Position numbers and translations under genes: made by a program
Shown here: positions 18,036 to 28,663 of the stretch, one piece after another
Numbering within the stretch: the stretch's first letter is position 1
How the letters are laid out: each line of letters starts with the position of its first letter
Source: Ectopseudomonas toyotomiensis
Lineage (GTDB): Bacteria > Pseudomonadota > Gammaproteobacteria > Pseudomonadales > Pseudomonadaceae
DNA length: 64,000 bases
Assembly (NCBI RefSeq): GCF_900115695.1
Contig: NZ_FOXK01000003.1
Coordinates: 248,001 to 312,000 of the forward strand
Direction: 5' to 3'
Notes under the pieces: model-generated
Databases searched by the model: none
What the model saw: only the letters and a program-made list of their open reading frames with translations
What the model was told of the DNA's origin: nothing

Positions 18036-18587
18036 ATGTCTGTTCGTCGTCTTGCCTGTTCCCTGTTGCTCTCCAGCCTGGCGTTGCCGGTGCTGGCCGC
18101 AGAGTGCCCGGCCATGCTCCAGGGTGAGCTGCCCAAGCTGCGCGCCAAAGGTGAAAACATCGAGCTCTGTCAGTACGCGGGCAAGCCGCTGGTGGTGGTC
18201 AATACCGCCAGCTTTTGCGGCTTCACCCCACAGTTCAAAGGGCTCGAAGCGCTTTACCAACGATACAAGGATCAGGAATTGGAGGTATTGGGCGTGCCGT
18301 CCGACGACTTCCGCCAGGAATCCGCCGATAGTCAGGAGACGGCCACCGTCTGCTACGTCAACTACGGCGTGACCTTCGCCATGACCGAACCGCAGCCGGT
18401 TTCCGGTGCCAATGCCATCCCGTTGTTCAAGGGCCTGGCCGAGCAGAGCCGGCAGCCGCGCTGGAACTTCTTCAAGTACGTGGTCGACCGTCAGGGCAAG
18501 GTGGTGGCGAGTTTCTCCAGCCTGACCAAGCCTGACGATCCCGAGCTGATTGCGGCCGTCGAAAAGGCGATCGCCTCGCAACCCTGA
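18036..18587 (+). CDS. Periplasmic glutathione peroxidase-family protein
   Basis: The 183-residue protein has a signal peptide (cleavage likely after VLAA) followed by a glutathione peroxidase/thiol peroxidase domain. Cys61 in [12 protein letters not shown] stands where other members have selenocysteine or peroxidatic Cys, and the Gln-Trp partners can be seen in the later [10 protein letters not shown] segment. It should reduce peroxides in the periplasm, probably with thioredoxin-like donors rather than glutathione. It is a single gene with its own upstream gap. Confidence 0.87.
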   Translation: MSVRRLACSLLLSSLALPVLAAECPAMLQGELPKLRAKGENIELCQYAGKPLVVVNTASFCGFTPQFKGLEALYQRYKDQELEVLGVPSDDFRQESADSQETATVCYVNYGVTFAMTEPQPVSGANAIPLFKGLAEQSRQPRWNFFKYVVDRQGKVVASFSSLTKPDDPELIAAVEKAIASQP

Positions 18588-18733
18588 GAGTCTCTGAACA
18601 GGCTCTGATTCTTCTCGCTTCACGGCCCTTCACCCATCTGGGCGATGGGCCGTGTCCGTCTGCCTGCCTAGACTGGCCAGGCGCCGGACGCAGTTCACCC
18701 GGCGTGCCCTACAAGAACAATAAGGAGGCACCC

Positions 18734-19660
18734 ATGCGTCGCGTCTATACCGCTGCCCTGGCAACACTCGCTCTGCTTGGCGCCGTCGAGGCCCAGGCCA
18801 ACTACACCAAGACCAAGTATCCGATCGTGCTGGTACACGGCGTGACCGGGTTCAATACCATCGGCGGGCTGGTCAATTACTTCCATACCATTCCCTGGAA
18901 CCTAGAGCGTGATGGCGCCCGGGTGCACGTCGCCAGTGTCGCTGCCTTCAATGACAGCGAGCAGCGCGGCGCCGAGCTGGCCCGGCAGATCGTGCCCTGG
19001 GCCGCAGCCGGAGGCGGCAAGGTCAACCTGATCGGCCACAGTCAGGGCTCGCCGACCTCGCGCGTGGCGGCTTCGCTGCGGCCGGATCTGGTGGCCTCGG
19101 TGACCTCGATCAACGGCGTCAACAAGGGTTCCAAGGTCGCCGACGTGGTGCGCGGCGTGCTGCCACCGGGTAGCGGTATCGAAGGTGGTGCCAATGCCAT
19201 CGCCAATGCTCTGGGCGCGGTGATCAATCTGCTGTCTGGCTCGAGCAACCCGCAAAACGGTATCAACGCGCTGGGCACCTTGACCACCGCGGGCACCAGT
19301 GCGCTGAACAGTCGCCACCCGTGGGGCGTCAACACCAGCAGCTACTGCGCCAAGTCGACCGAAGTGCACAACGTACGCGGTCACAGCATCCGCTACTACT
19401 CCTGGACTGGTAATGCCGCCTATACCAACGTGCTCGATGCGGCTGATCCATTCCTAGCCTTCACCGGCCTGGTGTTTGGCAGCGAGAAGAACGACGGTCT
19501 GGTGGGCGTGTGTTCCACCTATTTGGGGCAGGTGATCGACGACCGCTACAACATGAACCACGTCGATGCGATCAACCACCTGTTCGGCATTCGTGGCTGG
19601 ACCGAGCCGGTGTCGCTGTATCGTCAGCATGCCAATCGCCTGAAGAACAAGGGCGTCTGA
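18734..19660 (+). CDS. lipA: Secreted triacylglycerol lipase (family I)
   Basis: The 308-residue preprotein has a Sec signal peptide ending near VEAQA, and AAGGAGG stands just upstream of the ATG. The alpha/beta-hydrolase carries the oxyanion region VLVHGVTGFNT, the nucleophile Ser103 in GHSQGSPTSR, the acid in NDGLVGVCS and the catalytic His in NMNHVDAINHLFG. A Cys pair and Ca-site residues resemble P. aeruginosa LipA. It should be exported by the type II pathway after folding with the foldase encoded 43 bp downstream. Confidence 0.93.
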   Translation: MRRVYTAALATLALLGAVEAQANYTKTKYPIVLVHGVTGFNTIGGLVNYFHTIPWNLERDGARVHVASVAAFNDSEQRGAELARQIVPWAAAGGGKVNLIGHSQGSPTSRVAASLRPDLVASVTSINGVNKGSKVADVVRGVLPPGSGIEGGANAIANALGAVINLLSGSSNPQNGINALGTLTTAGTSALNSRHPWGVNTSSYCAKSTEVHNVRGHSIRYYSWTGNAAYTNVLDAADPFLAFTGLVFGSEKNDGLVGVCSTYLGQVIDDRYNMNHVDAINHLFGIRGWTEPVSLYRQHANRLKNKGV

Positions 19661-19702
19661 TCCCGGTGAACGCGGCGGGGCAACTCGCCGTAGTGAGGTC
19701 GC

Positions 19703-20761
19703 ATGTCCAAATTCTTCAGTCTTTCCCTGGTTGCCGTGGTGGTCGCTGGTGGCCTTACCCTGTACTGGCGCTGGCCGGCAGCAGTGCCTGAAGCGCAGCC
19801 TGCTGCCACTGCCGCCGTGCCGTCACGGCAGTCGTCGATCGAGCAGGCTTCGACTTCCCCCGCCAAGGCGCCCGCCGAGGCGCAGCCGCCAATAGCCGCG
19901 ACCTTGCCCAGCCTGGCCGGTACCGAGGTGGATGGCCGGCTGCGTACCGACGCGGCCGGCAATCTGCTGCTGGATCTGGCGGTTCGCGATTACTTCGATT
20001 ACTTCCTCAGCGCGGTCGATCATTCCGGGCTCGATGCGGTGATCGAGGCGTTGCTGGCCGATGCCGGCCGGCGCCTGCCGGAGCCTGCACTCGGGCAGAT
20101 GATCAGCCTGCTCGGTGATTACCTGGACTACAAGCGTGCCAGCATGGCGCTGATGCAGCAGCCGTTGGATGCTCGGCAGCAGGTCGAGCCGCAGGCGCAG
20201 TTACAGGCTCTGCAGTCGGCATTCGCGCGCCTGGACGAGCTGCGCCGCGCACATTTCTCTGCAGCTGCGCAGGAAGCGCTGTTCGGCGCCGAACAGGCCT
20301 ACGCCCGTTACACCCTCGATAGCCTGGCAGTGCAGCAGCGTGATGACCTCGGCGAGGCGCAGCGCACGCAATTGCTCGAACAGTTGCGTGAGCGTCTGCC
20401 CGACGCGCTGCGAGAAAGTGAGCAGCGCCAGCAACTGGCTCTGGAGCAATTGCAGCGCAGCGAGCAACTCTGGCGTGATGGTGCGGACGAGCAACAGGTG
20501 CGCGAGTTCCTGGCGATGACCTATGATCCGGACACCGTGCAGCGCCTGCTCGATGAGCAGCGGCGCGAGCGCGGCTGGCAGCAGCACTACCAGGCCTATC
20601 GCAATGAATTGGCCAGCCTGCAGGGTCGTGGGCTGAGCGAGGCAGATGGCGAGCAACTGCAGCGCCAGTTGCGCGAGCGGCTGTTCAGCAGTGAAGACCG
20701 ACACCGTGTGGAAACCTATGACGCCATTGCCGCGAAGCAGCCGGAGCCGCTCGACCCCTGA
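19703..20761 (+). CDS. lifO: Lipase-specific foldase (lipase chaperone)
   Basis: The 352-residue protein is anchored by an N-terminal membrane segment (about residues 6-22), followed by an Ala/Pro-rich flexible linker to about residue 70. The foldase domain then starts with LAGTEVDGRLRTDAAG and contains the family signature RDYFDYFLSA. The rest is helical and rich in Gln, Arg and Leu. It folds the upstream lipase in the periplasm. The lipase-foldase order is the standard two-gene arrangement. Confidence 0.93.
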   Translation: MSKFFSLSLVAVVVAGGLTLYWRWPAAVPEAQPAATAAVPSRQSSIEQASTSPAKAPAEAQPPIAATLPSLAGTEVDGRLRTDAAGNLLLDLAVRDYFDYFLSAVDHSGLDAVIEALLADAGRRLPEPALGQMISLLGDYLDYKRASMALMQQPLDARQQVEPQAQLQALQSAFARLDELRRAHFSAAAQEALFGAEQAYARYTLDSLAVQQRDDLGEAQRTQLLEQLRERLPDALRESEQRQQLALEQLQRSEQLWRDGADEQQVREFLAMTYDPDTVQRLLDEQRRERGWQQHYQAYRNELASLQGRGLSEADGEQLQRQLRERLFSSEDRHRVETYDAIAAKQPEPLDP

Positions 20762-20773
20762 CGGATGTCGCCC

Positions 20774-22522
20774 ATGAGCGAGCGCCTGCTGTTGGCCCAG
20801 CAGCGCCGAGGCTATCGCTCGCTGCGTTTCGTCGCCGAGCTGGAGGCGGGTTTTGCCGAGCATCGGGTGCAGCGTATTCGTCGGCGTCTGCCCCTGATCG
20901 CCCCCACGGCAGCCTTGTTCCAGCTGATCTATGCGCTGCTGGATTTTCTGCTGATGCCGCTGACGGTCAGTCTCTCGGTGCTACCGCTGCGCCTGATCGC
21001 GCTGGCGGTGTTGGCGCTGTCCTTTTTCTACTGTCGCCGGATCGAGGCACCGCCTGCCAGGGTGCCATTGGTCTATGCCGCGGCCTACTGGGTCAACGGT
21101 GTCAGCGTCGCGTTGATCGTGCACCTGTGCTGGCAGCAGGGCGTGGCGATGCCCTACGACGGCCTGTTCCTCGTCCTGTTGTTCGGCTACGCCCTGCTTG
21201 GGCTGTCGTTCCGTGCGATCAGTCTGTGCAGCTGGAGCTTCTGCCTGTTGTTCATCGGTGTGGGTGTGCTGTTCGGCGAAACCGGCGGTGAGCTGGCTTA
21301 CCAGGGCCTGTTTCTGTTCTGCGCCAACCTGATCGGCAGCGTCGGTGTTTATATGCAGGAGCATGGTCAGCGTGGCGCCTGGCTGAACCTGCGCCTGCTC
21401 GACCTGGCGCGCCAGCGCGCCGAAGCCGATGACGCGCGCAAGTTGCGTCTGCTGGCGGCTGCCAGTCACGATCTGCGCCAGCCGCTCAACGCCATGGGGT
21501 TGTACGCCGAACACCTGGTGGAGCAGGGCGGCGATCAGCAAACCCGGCGCATCAGCGCGCGTCTGGCCGCTTCGGTAGAGCAGTTGGGGCGTCTGCTGCA
21601 ATCGTTGCTCGACTACACCCGCCTGACCTTGCCCGGTGGCGTGCAGGCCAGGCCACATGTGTTCGCCCTGCGCCCATTGCTCGAGCGGCTGATTGCCGAA
21701 GTGCTTCCGGAGGCGCAGCAACAAGGGCTGCAACTAGAGCTGCATTGTGACGAGTGCGGGGTGTACAGCGATCCGCTGTTGCTGGAGCGACTGCTGCGCA
21801 ATCTGCTCAACAATGCGCTGCTGCACGCACAGGCGCAGCACCTGAAGCTGAGTGCGCGGCATGACGGCGACGCAATCGTGTTGGAGGTGGCGGACGATGG
21901 CCGCGGTCTCAGCGAGGCGGAACAGGCGTTGGTGTTCGAGGAGTTTCGTCAGTTGGACAATCCCGGGCGCAATGCCGAGCGCGGACTCGGTCTCGGCCTG
22001 GCCATCGTGCAACAGCTGGCCGAGGTGCTGGAGCACCCCTTGCAGTTGCACTCCCAGCCAGGTGCTGGCACACGCTTCGCCCTGCAGTTGCCGCTTGCTG
22101 AGGTGCCGGTACAAGCGCCACGTGTGGATGCTGCGCTGGCATTGCGCGGGCGCATCCTGTTGCTCGAAGACGACGCCACTGGGCGCGAAGCCCTGGCCGG
22201 TTTGCTGCGTCGCTGGGGTTGCCAGGTGCAGGCCTGCGCCGATCTGGCCGGTGCGCTGCAGGCCTTGCGTCAGGAGGCGCCGCAGCTACTGATCAGCGAT
22301 TATCGGTTAGCCGAGCGGGGCGACGGGCTGCAGGCCATCGAGCGATTGCGCGAGGCGGCAGGGCAGATGTTGCCGGCGTTGCTGATCACTGCTGATCTGA
22401 GCCCAGAACTGCATGAACGCTGCCTGCCGGCGCACGTCATTCCTCTGGGCAAGCCCCTGTTGCCGGTGCGTTTGCGCCAGGTGCTGGCCACTCAGTTGCA
22501 GGCACGCCAGGCACTCACCTGA
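20774..22522 (+). CDS. Hybrid sensor histidine kinase with receiver domain
   Basis: The 582-residue protein has an N-terminal membrane domain of about six segments (residues 30-195), with no obvious periplasmic sensor domain. A HisKA domain follows with His232 in AASHDLRQPLN, then an ATPase domain with NLLNNAL, VADDGRGL and GLGLGLAIV, and a C-terminal receiver with Asp509 in ISDYRL. An ATG at 20765 is also possible. It is directly tail-to-tail with a LuxR-type regulator (22523). The layout resembles short-chain quinone or nutrient sensors, but the signal is unknown. Confidence 0.88.
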   Translation: MSERLLLAQQRRGYRSLRFVAELEAGFAEHRVQRIRRRLPLIAPTAALFQLIYALLDFLLMPLTVSLSVLPLRLIALAVLALSFFYCRRIEAPPARVPLVYAAAYWVNGVSVALIVHLCWQQGVAMPYDGLFLVLLFGYALLGLSFRAISLCSWSFCLLFIGVGVLFGETGGELAYQGLFLFCANLIGSVGVYMQEHGQRGAWLNLRLLDLARQRAEADDARKLRLLAAASHDLRQPLNAMGLYAEHLVEQGGDQQTRRISARLAASVEQLGRLLQSLLDYTRLTLPGGVQARPHVFALRPLLERLIAEVLPEAQQQGLQLELHCDECGVYSDPLLLERLLRNLLNNALLHAQAQHLKLSARHDGDAIVLEVADDGRGLSEAEQALVFEEFRQLDNPGRNAERGLGLGLAIVQQLAEVLEHPLQLHSQPGAGTRFALQLPLAEVPVQAPRVDAALALRGRILLLEDDATGREALAGLLRRWGCQVQACADLAGALQALRQEAPQLLISDYRLAERGDGLQAIERLREAAGQMLPALLITADLSPELHERCLPAHVIPLGKPLLPVRLRQVLATQLQARQALT

Positions 22523-23134
22523 TCACAGCCAGCCGCGCTGACGGGCGGCGCTGACGCAGGCGGTGCGTGTATGCACGGCGAAGGTTTCGAACAGCGCCTT
22601 GAGGTGCGTTTTCACCGTGTCTTCGGCCAGACCCAGTTCGCGGCTGATGGCTTTGTTCGGCAGGCCTTCTGCCAATAACTGGAGAATCTCCAACTGCCTG
22701 GGTGTCAGGGGTGATGAGCTGCTTGGCGCAGGCAGGGTTTCGCCCAGCAAGACGCGGGTCACCGCCTGGCGCAGGGCGTTGCCATCGGAGCTCTTGGGGA
22801 TGAAGCCGAGTGCGCCGGCGGCCAGCGCCGCCTGCGCCTCCAGCGCGGAATCACTGGCGCTGAGAATCGCCACCGGCGTGTTCTCGCCGCGCACCAGCCA
22901 GCGCTGCAACAGCTCGATGCCGGGATCGTCAGGCAGGCGCAGGTCGAGCAGGATCAGGTCATAGTCATGCTGACGCAAGCACTGCTCCGCTTCTGCAGCG
23001 CTGTGCGCGGTATGGATCTGCAGGTTCTGGCTCAGTGGCGACAAGGCCAGGGAGAGGCCGTCGAGAAAGATGCGATGGTCGTCGACCAGCAGCAGGCGAA
23101 GATTGTCGGGCAGGGTGGTGCAGAGGGCAGTCAT
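22523..23134 (-). CDS. LuxR/NarL-family response regulator
   Basis: The 203-residue protein has a receiver domain (LLLVDDHRIFLDGL at the N terminus, phosphorylated Asp in LILLDLRLPDDP) and a C-terminal LuxR-type helix-turn-helix (LTPRQLEILQLLAEGLPNKAIS). Its stop touches the stop of the hybrid kinase on the other strand, so the pair are likely partners. A 10-bp stem covers its Shine-Dalgarno region (23141-23175). Confidence 0.88.
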   Translation of the reverse strand: MTALCTTLPDNLRLLLVDDHRIFLDGLSLALSPLSQNLQIHTAHSAAEAEQCLRQHDYDLILLDLRLPDDPGIELLQRWLVRGENTPVAILSASDSALEAQAALAAGALGFIPKSSDGNALRQAVTRVLLGETLPAPSSSSPLTPRQLEILQLLAEGLPNKAISRELGLAEDTVKTHLKALFETFAVHTRTACVSAARQRGWL

Positions 23135-23140
23135 GATGTT

Positions 23141-23175
23141 CTCACGCGGCTTTTATTGTTGTTCTGCCGCGTGAG
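23141..23175 (-). promoter_or_regulatory. Hairpin over the ribosome-binding site of the response regulator
   Basis: CTCACGCGGC at 23141-23150 and GCCGCGTGAG at 23166-23175 form a perfect 10-bp stem with a 15-nt loop. On the minus strand the GTGAG forming its distal arm sits 6 nt before the regulator's ATG, where the Shine-Dalgarno sequence should be. There is no following T run on either strand. Translation control is inferred. Confidence 0.5.
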
Positions 23176-23197
23176 TTTAGCCAAAGCCGAGCCTCGA

Positions 23198-24472
23198 TTA
23201 GAAGCGATAGCTTAGTGAAGCCCCCAGGCCATGAGCGCTGTTCTTGTAGCGCGCACTGTAGGTGCCACGGGTAGCGCTGACGTGGTTCACGTCCACCGAC
23301 TCTTCCTGCAGGTAGGAGTAGGCCACGTCGATGGTCATGTCCTGGTTGGGGCTCCAGCCGGCGCCGACGCTGAAGATGGTGCGGTCACCGGAGGGCACGC
23401 GCGGCGAGCGGTCGACGTTGTTGGTCGGCGATTGGTCGATGGCGATACCGGTGCGCAGCGTCCACTGCGGGCTGACCTTGTACGACAGACCGACTGCATG
23501 GGCCCAGGTGTCGTGCCAGTTCTGCTCTTCGACGATGGTGGAGAGGTTGGCCGGCAGCGTCGCGGAGTCGTTCTCCACGCGGATTTCCTTGAAGCGGCTC
23601 CAGCGAGTCCAGGTGCTGCCGACATACAGCGTCAGCGCATCGCTCAGGTCGTGAGTGATGGACATATCCACCGACTCGGGCGTGGTCAGGTCCAGATTGG
23701 CGTCGTACTTGCCGGCGATGCCGGCCAGCGCACCGCTACCGGAAACGCGCGTATCGCCCTCCAGTTCGTACTTCACGCGCGAATGGTAGGTCACGCCTGC
23801 GCGGGTGTTCGGGGTGAACTCGTAGAGCACACCGACGTTGAAGCCGACAGCGGTGTCGTCACCCTTGACCTTCACCTTGCCGTCATTGCTACCGGGACTC
23901 AGCGGGTTGAGCACGGAGGAAGTGAGTTCGCCTTCGATGTGGTTGAAGGTCGGGCCGAAACCCACCGACAGCTTGTCGTTGAAGCGATAGCTCAAGGTCG
24001 GCTGCACGGTAATCACCCGCACGTAGCTCTTGTCGGCGTAGTAGCGGCCCTGGAAGCTGCTCTCGTAATCGGTCATCAGGCCAAAGGGCACGTATACGCC
24101 CAGACCGAAGGCGACCTTGTCGTCCAGCGGTTTGACGTAATAGCCCATGGGCACGCCAGTGGTCGGCACCATATCGCCGTCGTTGCTACCCGACAGCGCC
24201 AGGGGGCCTGCGTTGGCGCTGGCGTGGCTGATATCGCTCTTGGCGTGAATCGCCGCCGCCCCTACATACACTTCGTCGCGCTTGAGGCGGGACATGCCGG
24301 CCGGGTTGCCGAACACGGTGCTGGCGTCATCGGCGGACGATGAGCGTCCGGCGAAGGAGGTGCCCATGCCGGAAATGCTTTGTTCGTTGAGGGCGAAGCC
24401 ACTGGCGAAACCATGGCTCGAGGTGGCGGTGATGGCGACGGCAAGACCGGTCTTGAGAAGACGTTTGCTCAC
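23198..24472 (-). CDS. FadL/OmpP1-family outer membrane transporter
   Basis: The 424-residue protein starts with GTG at 24472, preceded by AGGAG 7 nt upstream; a longer frame from 24571 is not preceded by a ribosome-binding site. A signal peptide ends near GFASG. The mature N terminus (FALNEQSISGMGTSFAGRSS) and NPAGMSRLKRDEVYVG are typical of the FadL plug and hatch. The protein ends with the aromatic YRF of outer membrane beta-barrels. It should import long-chain fatty acids or other hydrophobic compounds, which fits the nearby lipase. Confidence 0.9.
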   Translation of the reverse strand: MSKRLLKTGLAVAITATSSHGFASGFALNEQSISGMGTSFAGRSSSADDASTVFGNPAGMSRLKRDEVYVGAAAIHAKSDISHASANAGPLALSGSNDGDMVPTTGVPMGYYVKPLDDKVAFGLGVYVPFGLMTDYESSFQGRYYADKSYVRVITVQPTLSYRFNDKLSVGFGPTFNHIEGELTSSVLNPLSPGSNDGKVKVKGDDTAVGFNVGVLYEFTPNTRAGVTYHSRVKYELEGDTRVSGSGALAGIAGKYDANLDLTTPESVDMSITHDLSDALTLYVGSTWTRWSRFKEIRVENDSATLPANLSTIVEEQNWHDTWAHAVGLSYKVSPQWTLRTGIAIDQSPTNNVDRSPRVPSGDRTIFSVGAGWSPNQDMTIDVAYSYLQEESVDVNHVSATRGTYSARYKNSAHGLGASLSYRF

Positions 24473-24621
24473 GGGGAAGCTCCTGTGGTGAGGCGGGGGG
24501 CGCACGCTACAGTTTTTCCTGACCCCTGCCAAGACGCTGAAGTTCCCTAAATAGAGCGCATTGTCGGACAATTGGTTTGATAATGTACGGATTTTCTAAA
24601 TTAGATTTTCTGACTATTTGA

Positions 24622-25101
24622 TCAGGCTACCTGGCTAACGGGCTCGATGCAGCGTTGCCAGGCATCGAGAAAATCATGTTGCCGAGCCTGGGGCTGAAAA
24701 ACCTTGCACCATATTCGGCCCAAGGCCGGCAGATCATCGGCGGCTGGCATCTCGAGTTTCTCGCTTTCGACCAGCAGCCAGGCAATGGCCGTGGCGTAAC
24801 GCAGATTGACCGTCAGCTCCACGTGTGGTGCTTCAAGGAAGGCGTGCTGGCTGGCGAGGCCACGTACACGGCTGGCAAGCTCGGGGTCGAAGGCCAGATG
24901 CTGGTCCCAGAGTATCTGGTGGCGCTGTTCACTGATGCGATACAGGCCGTGACCTTGCGGGGTGTCCAGCGCGCTGCCCAGTGCCGACTGACAGGCGGCA
25001 GCTCCCAGCAGCAGCGCTTCGGCCGTGGCGCTATGGCGTTCGAGATAGAGAAGGGTAGGGCGGATCACATGCTGGCTGAGATCGCAGGCGGCAATTCCCA
25101 T
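24622..25101 (-). CDS. Conserved hypothetical protein
   Basis: The 159-residue protein looks soluble and mostly helical, with YLERHSATAEALLLGAAACQS, a RQHDFLDAWQR segment and no signal peptide. GAGG stands 5-6 nt upstream of the ATG. I recognise its general appearance as a Pseudomonas protein of unknown function but cannot name a family. A GC-rich inverted repeat lies in its 5' leader. Confidence 0.65.
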   Translation of the reverse strand: MGIAACDLSQHVIRPTLLYLERHSATAEALLLGAAACQSALGSALDTPQGHGLYRISEQRHQILWDQHLAFDPELASRVRGLASQHAFLEAPHVELTVNLRYATAIAWLLVESEKLEMPAADDLPALGRIWCKVFQPQARQHDFLDAWQRCIEPVSQVA

Positions 25102-25161
25102 GGCATCCTCGCGGAGGGTGCCGGTGGGGCCGGGCGCGTGGCAGCTTTTCTAGTGGCTCTT

Positions 25162-25187
25162 CGATAAAGGCCCCACCGGGAGCGGGG
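25162..25187 (-). terminator. Candidate terminator between sseA and the downstream gene
   Basis: On the minus strand CCCCGC and GTGGGG pair (one G-T pair) around TCCCG, followed by CCTTTAT. It lies 110 bp beyond the sseA stop. The same GGCCCCACC sequence can instead pair with 25121-25131, so two alternative folds exist. Confidence 0.4.
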
Positions 25188-25300
25188 TTAGCCGCTCATT
25201 TTCAAGTCTAGTGCGATATTTAAGCTGTAAAGGTCTGTTTTTAAATTGATTCTTGATCTGAGTTATTGGGCATATTTCGATTGGTGCTTAAAACCTTCGA

Positions 25301-26155
25301 TCAATCGCCCGTGGCTATCGGGCGTGTCGGATCGGTGATCCATTCGCTCCAGGACCCCGCATAGAGCGGTGCCAGTGGGTAACCAGCGAGGCTCATGGCG
25401 AACAGGTTGTGGCAGGCAGTGACGCCGGAGCCGCAATAGGCCACCAGGTTTTCCAGGGGACGTTCTCCGCGCAGCTTGTCGAAGCGCTCGCGCAAGGCGT
25501 TCGGCGCAAGGAAGCGGCCATCGTTACCCAGGTTGTCGGTGAACACGGCGCATTGCGCGCCGGGAATGTGCCCGGCGATTGGGTCGAGTGGCTCGACCTC
25601 GCCACGAAAGCGCGGTAGGGCCCGCGCATCGAGCAGGGTCAGGTCCGGGTTGCCCAGGCGCTGGGCCAGTTGATCGGCCGTCAGCAGCAGGCTGTTGTCC
25701 GGTTGCGCGGAAAAATCACCGGGGGCATTGCTCGGTGCCGCTGTGGTCAGTTCCTGGCCGACTTCACGCCAGGCTTTCAGGCCGCCATCTAGCAGGTACA
25801 GGCCATCACGTTTGCCCAGCCACAGCAGCAACCACCAGGCGTGCGCGGCGAAGGCGCCGGGGCCATCGTCATACAGCACCACCTGGCTGTCCGCCCGCAG
25901 GCCGCAACTGCGCAGGCGTTCGACCAGTGCGCTCGGGTCGGGAAGTGGGTGGCGGCCGGTGACGCCCTTGACCACCGGAGCGGACAGATCCTGTTCGAGG
26001 TCGAGGAAGTGGGCGCCCGGTATATGCCCATCAAGGTAGCTGCGGCGGCCGTAGGCCGGGTCTTCGAGTGCGAAGCGGCAGTCCAGGATCAGCAGGTTTT
26101 CCTGTCCCAGACGTTGTTGAAGGTGTTCCGTGCTGATCAGTTGAGCGAGTGGCAT
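25301..26155 (-). CDS. sseA: 3-mercaptopyruvate sulfurtransferase (rhodanese family)
   Basis: The 284-residue protein has two rhodanese domains in tandem. The N-terminal one is inactive, and the C-terminal one has Cys241 in the loop CGSGVTA. That loop is typical of mercaptopyruvate sulfurtransferases rather than thiosulfate-specific rhodaneses (CRKGVTA). It should transfer sulfur from 3-mercaptopyruvate to cyanide or thiols in the cytoplasm. It is divergent from gdhA across a 320-bp gap. Confidence 0.9.
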   Translation of the reverse strand: MPLAQLISTEHLQQRLGQENLLILDCRFALEDPAYGRRSYLDGHIPGAHFLDLEQDLSAPVVKGVTGRHPLPDPSALVERLRSCGLRADSQVVLYDDGPGAFAAHAWWLLLWLGKRDGLYLLDGGLKAWREVGQELTTAAPSNAPGDFSAQPDNSLLLTADQLAQRLGNPDLTLLDARALPRFRGEVEPLDPIAGHIPGAQCAVFTDNLGNDGRFLAPNALRERFDKLRGERPLENLVAYCGSGVTACHNLFAMSLAGYPLAPLYAGSWSEWITDPTRPIATGD

Positions 26156-27813
<1,658 letters not shown>

Positions 27814-27830
27814 GCTTATCGCAGCAGACT

Positions 27831-27868
27831 CGAGGCCTCGCGTGTGAACGCGGGGCCTCGTCGTTTAT
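27831..27868 (+). terminator. Intrinsic terminator of gdhA
   Basis: A 12-bp stem (CGAGGCCTCGCG with CGCGGGGCCTCG, one T-G pair) encloses a 6-nt loop at 27831-27860, followed by TCGTTTATA. It lies 17 bp past the stop codon. Confidence 0.75.
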
Positions 27869-27941
27869 AGCGGGGCTGTGTTGCGTGCGTGATTCAGGCA
27901 TGCTGCCCGCCCCGTTGCTCGCTACATAGGTCTTCGTCTGC

Positions 27942-28622
27942 ATGAAACGTTTCGTCTTGCTCGACACCGCTGCAATCCCCGGTACGGATGGCGCGCTCAA
28001 TCTGTTCGAGTACGGTGACGACTTCGTCATCAAGATTGCTGGAGGCGATGGCGGGCAACTGATGAATACGCGCATGCACGGCTCGGAAGATGCCCTGGCC
28101 GCGATTCCCTGCAAGCAGATCGCGAGTCGGCCACAGGCGCGTGTGCTGATCGGTGGCCTGGGCATGGGGTTTACCCTGGCGTCAGCGCTGCAGCACCTGG
28201 GTGCCGATGCCGAGGTTGCGGTCGCCGAACTGGTGCCAGGCGTGGTCGAGTGGAACCGTGGCCCGCTGGGTGCGAAGTCGGGTTATCCCCTGAATGACCC
28301 GCGCACGCTGATCATCCAGGAGGACGTCGCCAAGGTGCTGCAGGCAGCAGTGCAGCGCTATGACGCGATCATGCTGGATGTCGACAATGGCCCCGAAGGC
28401 CTGACGCAGAAGGGCAATGACTGGTTGTACAGCATGGACGGCCTGCGCCAGTGCGCCAAAGCGCTAAGGCCCAAGGGCATGCTGGCGGTATGGTCGTCGA
28501 GCGCCGACCGCGCCTTTTCCGAGAAAGTGCGCAAGGCCGGCTTCAAGGGTGAGGCGGTGCAGGTCTATGCCCACGGCAATCGGGGCACGCGGCACACCAT
28601 CTGGATCGCCCAGAAGGTCTGA
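27942..28622 (+). CDS. Spermidine synthase-like methyltransferase-fold protein
   Basis: The 226-residue protein is a Rossmann-fold member of the spermine/spermidine synthase group, with VLIGGLGMGFTLASAL as the nucleotide-binding strand-loop and VAELVPGVVEWNRGPL after it. It lacks the usual N-terminal tetramer domain of spermidine synthases, and the aminopropyltransferase-specific acid residues are not obvious. The true substrate is therefore unclear. It is convergent with the next gene. Confidence 0.75.
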   Translation: MKRFVLLDTAAIPGTDGALNLFEYGDDFVIKIAGGDGGQLMNTRMHGSEDALAAIPCKQIASRPQARVLIGGLGMGFTLASALQHLGADAEVAVAELVPGVVEWNRGPLGAKSGYPLNDPRTLIIQEDVAKVLQAAVQRYDAIMLDVDNGPEGLTQKGNDWLYSMDGLRQCAKALRPKGMLAVWSSSADRAFSEKVRKAGFKGEAVQVYAHGNRGTRHTIWIAQKV

Positions 28623-28663
28623 GCCGGTGGCCCAGGCCTGAATGACCCGGGCCGCCTTCTGGC

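Noticed and set aside
18621..18654. CACGGCCC/GGGCCGTG hairpin between the glutathione peroxidase and lipase genes
   Set aside because: It has a long loop and no T tract, so a terminator call is not supported.
18588..18733. Sigma-54 promoter before the lipase
   Set aside because: I looked for GG-N10-GC with proper flanks because related lipases are sigma-54 controlled, but no convincing match was seen.
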